A stretch of 21,059 nt of DNA from an uncultured Clostridia bacterium. GTDB taxonomy: Bacteria > Bacillota_A > Clostridia > Oscillospirales > Oscillospiraceae. The stretch covers positions 1 through 21,059 of the forward strand of contig CAMZIX010000009.1 of NCBI GenBank assembly GCA_947307375.1, in the 5' to 3' direction. Under the pieces are notes generated by a model. The model worked only from the letters and a program-made list of their open reading frames with translations. It did not search any database and was not told the origin of the DNA. A program made the position numbers and the translations under genes. Positions 6,889 through 15,311 of this stretch are shown here, piece by piece; the stretch's first letter is position 1, and the number at the start of each line of letters is the position of its first letter.

Positions 6889-7812
6889 ATGAAGCAGGAA
6901 TTCTATTATCCGTCCAAAGACGGGCTGACTCAGATCCACGCCATCGAATGGATCCCGGAGGGCGAAGTGCGGGCCATTCTTCAGATCGCGCACGGCATGG
7001 TCGAATTCATCGACCGCTATGACCGTTTTGCCGGCTTTATGGCTTCCCAGGGATTTTATGTTGTCGGCAACGACCATCTGGGCCACGGCCTGTCTGTGAC
7101 AGACGAATCTCAGTACGGCTATTTTGCCAAAAAAGACGGCAACCTCTGCGTGATCGGCGATATGCAGCAGCTGCGGGAAGACGCGCAGAAAAAATACCCG
7201 GATGTGCCCTACTTTATTCTCGGCCACAGCATGGGTTCCTTCCTCGCCCGTCAGTATATCGAGATGCACGGCGAAGGGATCTCCGGCGCGATCATCATGG
7301 GGACCGGCTATCAGCAGCCTGCCACGCTGAATGCGGCGCTCGGGCTGACCTCGATCCTTTCCAGGTTCAAGGGCGATCATTATCGGAGCGAGATGATCAA
7401 CAACATGGCGCTCGGCTCCTACAACGCTTCCTTCGAGCCTGCGCGGACCAAAAACGACTGGCTGTGCAAGGATGAAGCGATCGTGGACGCCTATGTGTCC
7501 AACCCGCTCAATCAGTTTGTTTTCACTGTCAACGGCTACAACAACCTCTTCCGCGGGCTGCGCTTTGCGGAACGACAGGAGAACCTCGACAAGATCCCGA
7601 AGGATCTGCCGATCCTGGTCGTATCCGGCGCGAAGGACCCGGTCGGCGAATTCGGCAAGGGTCCGCAGCTGGTCGCGGAATACTATCGCAAGACCGGCAT
7701 CAGGGACGTCACGCTGAAGCTCTATGAAAACGACCGTCACGAGATCCTGAACGAGCTCGACAAGGAGACCGTGGACCACGATATCCTCCAGTGGCTTGAG
7801 GCGCGCCTGTGA
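6889..7812 (+). CDS. Alpha/beta hydrolase, monoacylglycerol lipase/lysophospholipase-like
   Basis: The 307-residue protein shows the full serine-hydrolase set. The oxyanion segment is HGMVE (35-39) and the nucleophile elbow is GHSMG with Ser114. The acid is Asp250 in SGAKDP, and the base is His284 in NDRHE. The NDHLGHG segment (61-67) is typical of the PldB/monoacylglycerol lipase branch. These enzymes hydrolyse monoacylglycerols or lysophospholipids, but the branch is broad and the real substrate could be another ester. No signal peptide is seen, so it is probably cytoplasmic. The start is well supported by AGGAGGT 6 nt upstream and a near-consensus promoter. It is monocistronic, with a terminator immediately after the stop. 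Confidence 0.9.
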   Translation: MKQEFYYPSKDGLTQIHAIEWIPEGEVRAILQIAHGMVEFIDRYDRFAGFMASQGFYVVGNDHLGHGLSVTDESQYGYFAKKDGNLCVIGDMQQLREDAQKKYPDVPYFILGHSMGSFLARQYIEMHGEGISGAIIMGTGYQQPATLNAALGLTSILSRFKGDHYRSEMINNMALGSYNASFEPARTKNDWLCKDEAIVDAYVSNPLNQFVFTVNGYNNLFRGLRFAERQENLDKIPKDLPILVVSGAKDPVGEFGKGPQLVAEYYRKTGIRDVTLKLYENDRHEILNELDKETVDHDILQWLEARL

Positions 7813-7816
7813 CAGA

Positions 7817-7856
7817 AAAGAAAGAAAGCTCTGCGGAAGCAGAGCTTTCTTTCTTT
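7817..7856 (+). terminator. Intrinsic terminator of the alpha/beta hydrolase gene
   Basis: A perfect 18-bp inverted repeat (7817-7834 and 7839-7856, loop GGAA) starts 5 bp after the stop. The 3' arm ends in TTTCTTTCTTT, which provides the U-rich tract. Confidence 0.9.
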
Positions 7857-7876
7857 CGTCAGGAAATATTTGTTCC

Positions 7877-7905
7877 TTGAACGGCAAAGCTCCGCGCCCT
7901 ACAAT
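7877..7905 (+). promoter_or_regulatory. SigA-type promoter of the small membrane protein gene
   Basis: TTGAAC (7877-7882), a 17-bp spacer and TACAAT (7900-7905) predict a start near 7912. That is the first base of the GGAGGTGA ribosome binding site (7912-7919), so the transcript would have almost no leader upstream of the site. Confidence 0.7.
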
Positions 7906-7923
7906 GAGCGCGGAGGTGAAGCC

Positions 7924-8157
7924 ATGAAGATCGTGCAGATCATCCGACGCATGTCCCGTATGTGCAGGCCGGCCTGGTACATATTCAAGGGCAGCTTTCT
8001 GCTCAGCCTGGCGCTGCTGTCTCTGGCCCTGCTGCTGACATTGGGCTCTTATCAGCAGGTCCGCACCGCGGAAGCCATCTACGAGACCGTAGAAGCCGTT
8101 CTGCTGATCGGTATCCTGTTTTCGGCGCTGGTCGAGGATCAGCAAAGCAGACGATAG
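7924..8157 (+). CDS. Small two-helix membrane protein of unknown function
   Basis: I do not recognise this 77-residue protein. It has a basic N-terminus (several Arg within the first 16 residues), a strong hydrophobic helix at about 22-41 rich in Leu, a short polar loop (QQVRTAEAIYE), and a second hydrophobic helix at about 54-70, ending in a charged tail. By the positive-inside rule both termini are probably cytoplasmic. The ATG at 7924 was chosen for its strong GGAGGTGA site 4 nt upstream and a matching promoter; an extension to 7870 would run through that promoter. Its 3' end overlaps the end of the convergent RNase M5 gene by 19 nt, and no terminator is visible between them. A real gene is likely because promoter, site and membrane topology agree. 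Confidence 0.7.
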   Translation: MKIVQIIRRMSRMCRPAWYIFKGSFLLSLALLSLALLLTLGSYQQVRTAEAIYETVEAVLLIGILFSALVEDQQSRR

Positions 8158-8717
8158 AACTCTTCCCTGCTCATCAGCGCGTTCAGCACCTCGAGCAGCG
8201 CGTTTGCCGACAGATGCTCCGGCAGATCCAGCGCGCGGATCAGTCGCAAACGCTTTTCCGCGCTGCCGCTTTTTCCGCTGAGCCCGCATGCGTAAAAATC
8301 CGCCTTTGTGATGCTCTTTTCCGGCGTGCCGCCCTCTCCGTCGATGGTCGCGCCGGCACGGCGAAGCGCCTCCAGGATGGTCTCCGGCCGCATTCCTTCA
8401 ACGCCGAGCTTTCCCTCCCTGGACGGAGCGGTCTTCCTGCGCTCTTTTCCGTAAATATCCGGAACATAGGCGTGCTTGACCAGACCGGGTTCAACGATGC
8501 CTTTGATGTAATTGCGGATCACGAAGCCCGCGCCGTCAGGATCGGTCAGCACGATCAGTCCGCGCGATTCGGCCAGGCGTTGAAGAAGCTTCTGCTTCTG
8601 TCTGTCATTGAAAATGCCGAAGCCGGAGCTTTCCAGGATCACAGCATCAACCACCTGGCTGAGCGTGTTCTTGTCGTAGCGCCCCTCCACCAGGATCACC
8701 TCGCGGATCTTATGCAT
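8139..8717 (-). CDS. rnmV: Ribonuclease M5 (Toprim, 5S rRNA maturation)
   Basis: The 192-residue protein has a Toprim domain with the catalytic Glu11 in VEGRYD and the acidic pair Asp59/Asp61 in TDPDGAG, followed by a C-terminal domain of the type found in RNase M5 (DUF4093-like). RNase M5 makes the final double cut that releases 5S rRNA from its precursor, working with ribosomal protein uL18 in Bacillus. The length matches the family. Its ATG overlaps the holA stop by 8 nt, so it is translationally coupled to holA. It is the last gene of the alaS-to-rnmV run. The gene tail overlaps a convergent small-protein gene by 19 nt. Confidence 0.88.
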   Translation of the reverse strand: MHKIREVILVEGRYDKNTLSQVVDAVILESSGFGIFNDRQKQKLLQRLAESRGLIVLTDPDGAGFVIRNYIKGIVEPGLVKHAYVPDIYGKERRKTAPSREGKLGVEGMRPETILEALRRAGATIDGEGGTPEKSITKADFYACGLSGKSGSAEKRLRLIRALDLPEHLSANALLEVLNALMSREEFYRLLC

Positions 8718-9756
8718 GGGTCTCCCCCGCCGCGATCCGCAAGACCAGCTCCTTAAGCAGCTCCAGGTCATCCGAGGAGCTGCTTTTCATTTGATAGTCA
8801 GTCTCCGCGCAGAGCTCGACCGCTCTTTTCAGCTGCGGCAGGCTGAAGCTGCGGGAGGATGCGATCAGACGCGACGCGATCGAATCGTAACGAAGTTTAC
8901 AGACCTCCGTCACGTATGCGGCGCCGAGGTTTTTCTCCGCAGCGAGGCGCGCCGCATAGAGCCGGCGCATCTGTCCGCCGATCACGGCGAGCATGGCGAT
9001 GGGCTCGTTATTCTTATCGGACAGCAGCTCGTCCAGGACCTCCATCGCCGCGTTGTATTCGCGGCGAGCCAGATGATCTGTCATTTCAAACACGATAGAC
9101 TCCGGCAAATGGTGCGCCACAGCGTCCACGTCCGCAACGGTGACGGTATCGCCCTTGGCGTAGGCCGCGACCTTCTCGATCTCCGGGATCAGCCGGTTCA
9201 TAAGATCGCCGCTGACGAAGATCAGATGCTGCGCGGCCTCCAGCTCAACTCGTTTTCCATAAGCGGCAAAGCGCTTGGCGATCCATTTGACCAGAGCGTC
9301 CTGGGCCTGCTCGGAAAACTTGAGTTCGATCGCGTTTTCTTTCAGGAATCGGACCAGCTTCAGGCGTCCGTCCGGCTCATAAGCGGCGCTTTGCACGAAG
9401 GCGACCGTGCAGTACTCGGGGATGTCCTCGAGCAGCTTCTGCAGCTCATCGGTCTCTTTCAGGCGGTTCAGATCGACGTCTCGCAGCTCAACAAAGCTCC
9501 GTTCTGACAAAAAAGGGATCGCATCGATGGCCTCGGTCAGCTCCTGCAGATCCAACTCCGGACCGTTGAGCCGCTTGTAGCTGAAGCTGTCCTCACCCTC
9601 CGGGACGCAAAGCTCCTTCAGCGTCTGCAGATAAAGCTCGCGGAGATAATCCTCCGGGCCCCACAACAGATAGAGGCAGCCGGGACCCTCGCTTTTCAGG
9701 CGCCGGATCTCTTCATTGTAATTCAGTTGTTTTTCATCCTTCTTTTTCTTTGCCAT
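8710..9756 (-). CDS. holA: DNA polymerase III subunit delta
   Basis: The 348-residue protein has the layout of HolA: a lysine-rich N-terminus, then a degenerate AAA+ start YLLWGPEDYLRELYL (about 29-43), a middle lid domain and a helical C-terminal collar domain (about 210-348). The delta subunit opens the beta sliding clamp as part of the clamp loader. The ATG at 9756 has GAGGT about 7 nt upstream, inside the 9-nt gap after comEC. The order comEC-holA is the classical gram-positive arrangement, which supports the call. The 3' end overlaps rnmV by 8 nt. Confidence 0.92.
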   Translation of the reverse strand: MAKKKKDEKQLNYNEEIRRLKSEGPGCLYLLWGPEDYLRELYLQTLKELCVPEGEDSFSYKRLNGPELDLQELTEAIDAIPFLSERSFVELRDVDLNRLKETDELQKLLEDIPEYCTVAFVQSAAYEPDGRLKLVRFLKENAIELKFSEQAQDALVKWIAKRFAAYGKRVELEAAQHLIFVSGDLMNRLIPEIEKVAAYAKGDTVTVADVDAVAHHLPESIVFEMTDHLARREYNAAMEVLDELLSDKNNEPIAMLAVIGGQMRRLYAARLAAEKNLGAAYVTEVCKLRYDSIASRLIASSRSFSLPQLKRAVELCAETDYQMKSSSSDDLELLKELVLRIAAGETHA

Positions 9757-9765
9757 GCTGTAACC

Positions 9766-12030
9766 TCAGGGAAGCCGAAGCTCGAATGTTCCATCTTGAT
9801 CAGTCCTGTAAACAGTATAGCCGGAATCGGCCAGACGTTCAAGTGTTTCCGGCGTGGGATGTCCAAAGTTGTTGAAGCCGCAGCTGATGATCGCGATGTC
9901 TGCGCCGATCTCCTCGAGAAGCTCGGGACTGGAGGCATACTTTGAGCCGTGATGCCCGACGATCAGAAGCTCGATATCATGAAGCGCATGCTCTGCCAGC
10001 AGCTCCCGCTCCGCAGTCATGTTGATATCTCCCGTTATGAGCATATCATAAGACCCGATACTGATCTTCGCCGTAACGCAGCGCTCGTTGATATCGCCGG
10101 ACGCGCCGGGCGTGAACAGCGATACGCGGATCGCGCCGATGCTCTCGCAGCGATCCTCGCGGAGAATCCTGATTTTTGTTCCGTTTCGGCGAGCTGCTTC
10201 GCGGATCTGCGGAATCAGCTCGTTCGGATCCTCCATGTCCGGTCCGATCAGGATCTCACGCACCGGAAGATAAGCCATCAGGCGAGTCACACCGTCCGCG
10301 TGATCGGCGTGCAGATGCGTCAGCACAAGCAGATCGATGCTCTCGCGCCCGCGGCTGCAGAGATAGGCGCCCGTTTCATCGCCCGCATCATCCAGGCTGT
10401 TGATGTTCCCGCAGTCCACAAGCACTGTCTTTTCGCCCGAAAAAACGGCAAGGCTTTGACCCTGTCCGACGTCGATCGCAGTCATATACCCCGGCGCGTT
10501 CCCGTAATAGAGCCTTGTCGCTGTCAGCATGGCAAAAAGGCTGAATACGGCGAGCGCTGTCGGGCAAAACCAGCGGAGCCAGCTCTTACGCAGGAGCAGA
10601 GAGAAGACGATAAACAGCACATAGACGAGCGCCAGCCACAGCCAGTTCCACTTGAGGCAAAGATACAGACAGGAAAAGCCGGGCGCGGAAAACACGCGGG
10701 CGATCCAGATGATATAGCGTGCCAGCCAGGATACGATCCAGGCCAGCAGCTGCGCCAACGGAAGGAACAGCAAAGAAACCAGGCAGCAGAGATATCCGGC
10801 GCCAAAGCAGATCGGCACCGCCCAGAGCGTAAGTATGTTGGTCAGCGGCGACAGCACGGAGACATAGCCGAAATACAGTCCCACCAGCGGCGTTGTAAAC
10901 ACCAGCACGCCGAGGGAGTTTGCGATATTGGAAGACAGATAGTTTCTCATCCGCCCGGGCAAAGCCTTGGGGATCGCGTCCAGCACGGAACGCCGGATCC
11001 GGTTGGCAAACAGCTCGATCCCCGCCAGCGAGGCGAAGGACAGCTGCAGACTGACGCTGCCGGCAGAAAAGGGATTGCAAAGCAGGATAAGCGCCAGTGC
11101 GAACAGCAGAGAGGTCGGCGGGTCTTCCTCCCGCCCAAGGATCGGCGCCAACAGCGCGATCGTCTGCATGAAACCCGCACGGACCGCCGACGGCGTCGCG
11201 CCGGTCAGCAGCACAAAGCTCCAGATCAGCAGGATCGAAAGCAGCGCCGCGCGGCGGGTATTCCCCAAAAGCTGTCGCAGCATACCGACCAGGAACATGA
11301 TATGCATGCCGGAGACCGCGACCATATGCATCAGGCCGGCGCGGCTCAGACTCAAGTGCAGGACCTCGTCCTCGTACAGGTCAGATTTCTCGCCGAGCAT
11401 CAGCGCCTGGAAGAAGGCGTAGGTATCCTCGGGAAATACGGATCGGATCCGATCGCAGAGCCTGGCGTTCCACGCAGAGGCCAGGCCGCGGAGTGTGAAA
11501 CGGTGACCCGTCGGATACAGCCTGCTGCGCGTGTAGGCGATCAGATAGACGCCGCGGGCCGGATTGCTGTTATAAGGCTCGCCGTACCTGGTATCCGCCG
11601 CACGCAGCGAAAACCGCGCCTTGAACTGATCGCCGGGCCTGCTGTTTATCAGTCTGCCGTCATAATCAAACAAAAGAGCGTTCAGTTCCCTCTTCTCATC
11701 GATACGCAGCGCAACTTCCACCCGTGTCCAATCAGATCCGGCGACCGGAGCCGTGAGGACCCGGGCGCTGGTATAGATCTCCTGACCTTCCAGCTCATGC
11801 GCACGCTCAATGGTGAGCATACTGTGCATCCCAAAGGCATAAAAGCCGGCAGCCATGGCGCACAGACTGATGATGAGCGCCAGCAGCCATCGCCGTTTCA
11901 GGAGAACAAGGGCAATGCCGGACAGCGCAAGACCGAGCGCCAGAGGGAACAGCCAGGATATCGGCAGGATAAACTGTGCAAGAAATACCGCGGCGGAAAA
12001 GCAGCCGCAGGCAATGGCAAGTTTACGCAT
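9766..12030 (-). CDS. comEC: ComEC/Rec2 DNA-uptake channel with metallo-beta-lactamase domain
   Basis: The protein of about 754 residues starts with several hydrophobic helices (1-65), then a soluble segment (about 70-190, OB-like). The polytopic Competence domain (about 195-510) and a C-terminal metallo-beta-lactamase domain with T-H572-L-H574-A-D576-H577 follow; GHHGS and the GHPTPE segment near the end complete it. ComEC forms the inner-membrane channel that imports single-stranded DNA in competence, and the lactamase domain is thought to degrade the other strand. All domains are intact. The start is uncertain: I prefer ATG 12030 (GGGG 5 nt upstream) over an in-frame TTG at 12048. Whether this organism is competent cannot be judged, as no other com genes are in the window. 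Confidence 0.9.
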   Translation of the reverse strand: MRKLAIACGCFSAAVFLAQFILPISWLFPLALGLALSGIALVLLKRRWLLALIISLCAMAAGFYAFGMHSMLTIERAHELEGQEIYTSARVLTAPVAGSDWTRVEVALRIDEKRELNALLFDYDGRLINSRPGDQFKARFSLRAADTRYGEPYNSNPARGVYLIAYTRSRLYPTGHRFTLRGLASAWNARLCDRIRSVFPEDTYAFFQALMLGEKSDLYEDEVLHLSLSRAGLMHMVAVSGMHIMFLVGMLRQLLGNTRRAALLSILLIWSFVLLTGATPSAVRAGFMQTIALLAPILGREEDPPTSLLFALALILLCNPFSAGSVSLQLSFASLAGIELFANRIRRSVLDAIPKALPGRMRNYLSSNIANSLGVLVFTTPLVGLYFGYVSVLSPLTNILTLWAVPICFGAGYLCCLVSLLFLPLAQLLAWIVSWLARYIIWIARVFSAPGFSCLYLCLKWNWLWLALVYVLFIVFSLLLRKSWLRWFCPTALAVFSLFAMLTATRLYYGNAPGYMTAIDVGQGQSLAVFSGEKTVLVDCGNINSLDDAGDETGAYLCSRGRESIDLLVLTHLHADHADGVTRLMAYLPVREILIGPDMEDPNELIPQIREAARRNGTKIRILREDRCESIGAIRVSLFTPGASGDINERCVTAKISIGSYDMLITGDINMTAERELLAEHALHDIELLIVGHHGSKYASSPELLEEIGADIAIISCGFNNFGHPTPETLERLADSGYTVYRTDQDGTFELRLP

Positions 12031-12050
12031 GTCAACCCCGTCAATCAACA

Positions 12051-12078
12051 GAGCCGCATGAGGATCCCCATGCGGCTC
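12051..12078. other. Hairpin between hit and comEC
   Basis: A perfect 10-bp inverted repeat, GAGCCGCATG (12051-12060) with CATGCGGCTC (12069-12078), has an 8-nt loop containing the palindrome GGATCC. It lies 11 bp after the hit stop. On the minus strand no U run follows, so it is not a typical terminator there. It may be an attenuator or an RNA-processing or 3'-end-stabilising hairpin. The T-rich flank is on the plus strand, where no gene ends. Confidence 0.6.
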
Positions 12079-12089
12079 CGATTTTCTCT

Positions 12090-12434
12090 TTACACGATTT
12101 TTTCAGACAGCTTGACGCCGCCGATCAGATGGAAATGCAGGTGCATCACCGACTGACCGCCGTCTTCACCGCAGTTGTTGACAACGCGATAGCCCCGCTT
12201 CAGGCCCTCGGTATCGGCGATCTTCGCGATCGCTTCAAAGCATTTGGCGACATACTGAGAGTTCTCCGCGTTCACCTCCGCGGCGGAGGCGATATGGATC
12301 TTCGGTACGACCAGCACATGCACCGGCGTCTGGGGATTGATATCGCGGAAGGCATAGACATATTCGTCCTCATACACCTTTGCGCTGGGGATCTCGCCTT
12401 TGATGATCTTGCAGAACAGGCAGTTTTCGTTCAT
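12090..12434 (-). CDS. HIT family nucleotide hydrolase (HINT-type)
   Basis: The 114-residue protein carries the histidine triad H98-L-H100-F-H102-L near its C-terminus, a FCKIIKGEIP start, and the VHVLVVPKIHI strand (38-48). Together these define the HINT branch of the HIT superfamily. HINT proteins hydrolyse purine nucleoside phosphoramidates and aminoacyl-adenylates. The latter fits its position 12 nt after alaS, as leaked alanyl-adenylate could be a substrate; that link is inference. The AGGAGG site is well placed before the ATG at 12434. It is likely co-transcribed with alaS and under T-box control. Confidence 0.92.
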   Translation of the reverse strand: MNENCLFCKIIKGEIPSAKVYEDEYVYAFRDINPQTPVHVLVVPKIHIASAAEVNAENSQYVAKCFEAIAKIADTEGLKRGYRVVNNCGEDGGQSVMHLHFHLIGGVKLSEKIV

Positions 12435-12446
12435 GGGGAAACCTCC

Positions 12447-15068
12447 TCAAATTTTGTCCGAAACAAAGCCGAATACCGCGTTCAGCACCTCGTCGAGCTT
12501 CGACAGCTCGCTGCCGCCGCCCATGGCGGAGTCCGGCTTGCCGCCGCCGCGGCCGCCGACAAGCGGGGTGATCGTCCTGATAACGTCGCCGGCGCGTACG
12601 CCTCTGGCGACAGCGTCCTTGCCGCAGACGCACTGGAAGGTGATCTTGCCGTCCTTGACGGCCGCAAGCACCGCAACGATCGAGGCATCCTTGTCACGCA
12701 GCACGTCGCCCAGCTTGCGCAGAGCGTTGGCGTCGCCCTCGACTTTTGCCGTCAGGACGCGGAGGCCGCCGATCTCTTTTGCGCCCTGCAGCATCCGCTC
12801 GGCGCCGCCCGCGGACTCTTTGTCCTTGAACTGCTCGATCTGACGGCGGGCTTCCTTCAGCTCCGCGGCCTGCTGCTCCACACGGCTGAGCAGATCGGCG
12901 GGGCTGGCCTTGAACATCGCGCTGAGACGGGTAAGGATCTCCTGGCTCTGATAGAGCGACTTCATGGTCTCCGGTCCGGTCACGGCTTCGATCCGGCGTA
13001 CGCCGGAAGCAACCGAGGCCTCGGATACGATATGGAAGGGGCCGGCCTTGGCGGTGTTGTCCAGATGCGTGCCGCCGCAGAGCTCCACGCTGTAATCGCC
13101 CATGCTGACGACGCGGACAATATCGCCGTACTTCTCGCCGAACAGGGCGGTCGCACCGGCTTTTCTCGCTTCATCGATCGGCATCTCCCGGGTGTCGACC
13201 GCATAGCCCGCGAGGATGGCCTCATTGACCATGGCCTCGACCGTACGGAGCTGTTCCGGCGTCATTGCGGAGAAATGCGTAAAGTCGAAACGCAGGCGGT
13301 CCGGCTCGACCAGAGAGCCTGCCTGGTGGACGTGATCGCCCAGCACATCGCGCAGGGCGCGCTGCAGCAGATGTGTCGCACTGTGGGCGCGGCGGATCGC
13401 GCTGCGCCGCTCCGTGTCGATACGGACCGTCACGGGATCGCCGACCGAGAGCGTACCCTCGTTGAGCCTGCCGTAATGCATGACCTTGCCGCCCTTGTTC
13501 TTCTGCACATCCGTGACGATGAAGGAGCCGATCGTGCCGTGATCGGCCACCTGACCGCCCATTTCGGCGTACATCGGCGTCCGATCCAGCACAACGATAG
13601 CTTCCGTTCCGGCCGTGATCTCGTCGCGAGCCTCGCCCTCGGCGACGATCGCAAGGACCTTGGCCTCGGCCGTATCCTGCTCGTAGCCGACGAACTCGGT
13701 CTCGGGGATCTCCTTGCCGAAGCTGACGCCGGCCCAGCCGAGGTCGCCCAGCGCCTCGCGGGCCTTGCGGGCGCGCACGCGCTGCTCCTCCATCAGCTGA
13801 CGGAAGGCGGCCTGATCGACCTCCATGCCCTCGTCGGCGCACATCTCGATCGTCAGGTCGATCGGGAAGCCGTAGGTGTCGTAGAGCTTGAAGGCGTCGG
13901 CGCCGGAGAAGGTGCTCTCCCCCTTCGCCTTATGCTCGGCCAGCAGCTCTGTAAAGATCTTCATGCCGGCATCGATCGTGCGGGCGAAGTTTTCCTCCTC
14001 GGTCTTGACGACGCGGGTGATGTAGACCTGCTTCTCGCGCAGCTCGGGATACTGGCCCTCGCTCTCGCGCACGACCGTATCGATGACCTTGTACAGGAAG
14101 GGCTCGTTGACGCCGAGGAGCTTGCCGTGGCGCGCGGCGCGGCGCAGCAGACGGCGCAGCACGTAGCCGCGGCCCTCGTTGGAGGGCAGCACGCCGTCGC
14201 AGATCATGAAGACGCCGCTGCGGATATGGTCGGTGATGACGCGCAGGGACACGTCCATCTTATGACTTTTCCCGTAGTATGCGCCGGTCAGCTCGCTGAC
14301 CTTGTGCGTGATATTCATGATGGTATCGACGTCGAAGAGCGAATCCACGCCTTGGCAGACGACCGCCAGGCGCTCCAGGCCCATGCCGGTGTCGATGTTC
14401 TTCTGCCTGAGTTCGGTGTAATGGCCCTCGCCGTCGTTGTCGAACTGAGAAAAGACATTGTTCCAGACCTCGATGTAGCGGTCGCAGTCGCAGCCGACGG
14501 TGCAGTCCGGCTTGCCGCAGCCGTATTTCTCGCCGCGGTCAAAATAGATCTCCGAGCAGGGGCCGCAGGGACCGGCGCCGTGCTCCCAGAAATTGTCCTC
14601 CTTGCCGAAGCGGAAGATGCGCTCGGCCGGGATGCCGATCTCCTTGTTCCAGATCTCGAAAGCCTCGTCGTCGTTTTCATAGATCGAGGGATAGAGCAGG
14701 TCGGGGTCGATGCCGACCCAGTCGGGGCTGGTCAGGAACTCCCAGCTCCAGTGGATCGCCTCGCGCTTGAAATAATCGCCGAAGGAGAAATTGCCCAGCA
14801 TCTCGAAGAAGGTACCGTGGCGGGAGGTTTTGCCGATGTTCTCGATATCGCCGGTGCGGATGCACTTCTGGCAGGTGCAGACGCGGTGGCGCGGCGGCTC
14901 CTGTTCGCCCTTGAAATAGGGCTTCATCGGCGCCATGCCGGAGTTGATGAGCAGCAGGCTCGCGTCGTTCTGCGGGATCAGCGAAAAGCTGGGCAGGCGC
15001 AGATGCCCCTTGCTCTCGAAAAAGCGAAGGAACATTTCACGCAGTTGGTTCAGACCGTATTTTTCCAT
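12447..15068 (-). CDS. alaS: Alanyl-tRNA synthetase
   Basis: The 873-residue protein is full length for AlaRS. It has a class II catalytic domain at the N-terminus (from about residue 1 to 240, beginning EKYGLNQLREMFLRFFESK), a tRNA-recognition domain, and an editing domain with the zinc ligands HSATH (about 560) and CGGTH (about 664). The C-terminal DHHA1 domain has the glycine-rich GGRGGGKPDSAMGGG segment. The enzyme charges tRNA-Ala and clears mischarged Ser and Gly. The ATG at 15068 has AGAGGA about 6 nt upstream; the longer frame to 15143 runs through the T-box terminator and is rejected. Expression is controlled by the T-box leader directly upstream, which senses uncharged tRNA-Ala. Confidence 0.97.
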   Translation of the reverse strand: MEKYGLNQLREMFLRFFESKGHLRLPSFSLIPQNDASLLLINSGMAPMKPYFKGEQEPPRHRVCTCQKCIRTGDIENIGKTSRHGTFFEMLGNFSFGDYFKREAIHWSWEFLTSPDWVGIDPDLLYPSIYENDDEAFEIWNKEIGIPAERIFRFGKEDNFWEHGAGPCGPCSEIYFDRGEKYGCGKPDCTVGCDCDRYIEVWNNVFSQFDNDGEGHYTELRQKNIDTGMGLERLAVVCQGVDSLFDVDTIMNITHKVSELTGAYYGKSHKMDVSLRVITDHIRSGVFMICDGVLPSNEGRGYVLRRLLRRAARHGKLLGVNEPFLYKVIDTVVRESEGQYPELREKQVYITRVVKTEEENFARTIDAGMKIFTELLAEHKAKGESTFSGADAFKLYDTYGFPIDLTIEMCADEGMEVDQAAFRQLMEEQRVRARKAREALGDLGWAGVSFGKEIPETEFVGYEQDTAEAKVLAIVAEGEARDEITAGTEAIVVLDRTPMYAEMGGQVADHGTIGSFIVTDVQKNKGGKVMHYGRLNEGTLSVGDPVTVRIDTERRSAIRRAHSATHLLQRALRDVLGDHVHQAGSLVEPDRLRFDFTHFSAMTPEQLRTVEAMVNEAILAGYAVDTREMPIDEARKAGATALFGEKYGDIVRVVSMGDYSVELCGGTHLDNTAKAGPFHIVSEASVASGVRRIEAVTGPETMKSLYQSQEILTRLSAMFKASPADLLSRVEQQAAELKEARRQIEQFKDKESAGGAERMLQGAKEIGGLRVLTAKVEGDANALRKLGDVLRDKDASIVAVLAAVKDGKITFQCVCGKDAVARGVRAGDVIRTITPLVGGRGGGKPDSAMGGGSELSKLDEVLNAVFGFVSDKI

Positions 15069-15083
15069 GTTGTATCCTCTCTC

Positions 15084-15122
15084 AAAAAAAGATAATGCCC
15101 CTGTCCCAAAAGGAACAGGGGC
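15084..15122 (-). terminator. T-box attenuator terminator before alaS
   Basis: On the minus strand GCCCCTGT (15122-15115 read leftward) pairs with ACAGGGGC (15104-15097), followed by ATTATC and seven T residues (15090-15084). The 5' arm overlaps the antiterminator strand, so the two folds exclude each other. Confidence 0.9.
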
Positions 15123-15305
15123 GAATTGTGTTCGCGGTACCACCCTGATTATCGCGTTCGCGATATCTCATGCGCCTTTAACGCAGGCCTGCGCCCCGCT
15201 TGTCGCGGAGTGGCTCGGAAGTGGCTGACAAGCACGCGCTCAAAGCCTTGCACCGACCGGCTTTTCTCTGCACAGCGCAGCTGCTTGTCTCGTTTCGTCA
15301 ACGCC
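15084..15305 (-). promoter_or_regulatory. T-box riboswitch (alanine, specifier GCC) of alaS
   Basis: The T-box motif AGGGTGGTACCGCG is on the minus strand at 15146-15133. Its bulge TGGT can pair with the ACCA end of tRNA-Ala. The antiterminator folds as CAGGG (15147-15143) with CCCTG (15120-15116), plus GCGAA (15135-15131) with TTCGC (15125-15121). Stem I has a 7-bp helix, GACAAGC (15289-15283) with GCTTGTC (15233-15227), topped by a GGTGCAAGG-type distal loop. Directly after this helix comes CA-GCC-ACTTCCGAGC, which places the specifier codon GCC (Ala) at 15225-15223. In the T-box family, uncharged tRNA pairs with specifier and bulge, stabilising the antiterminator and allowing transcription of alaS. 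Confidence 0.95.
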
Positions 15306-15311
15306 TCTGTC

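Noticed and set aside
6745..8289. 514-residue minus-strand open frame across the hydrolase and small membrane gene
   Set aside because: It spans two promoters and a strong terminator of the opposite strand and lacks domain motifs.
12046..12048. TTG as the comEC start
   Set aside because: The ATG at 12030 has a closer GGGG stretch and starts the usual basic residue plus hydrophobic helix; the TTG has no ribosome binding site. Not fully excluded.
9949..12156. 735-residue plus-strand open frame opposite comEC
   Set aside because: It is an antisense shadow with very high Arg/Gln/His content and no ribosome binding site; comEC has all its motifs on the other strand.
11976..15095. 1039-residue plus-strand open frame opposite alaS and hit
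   Set aside because: It mirrors the GC-rich codons of alaS and hit, crosses the hit-alaS gap and comEC start, and shows no recognisable domain.
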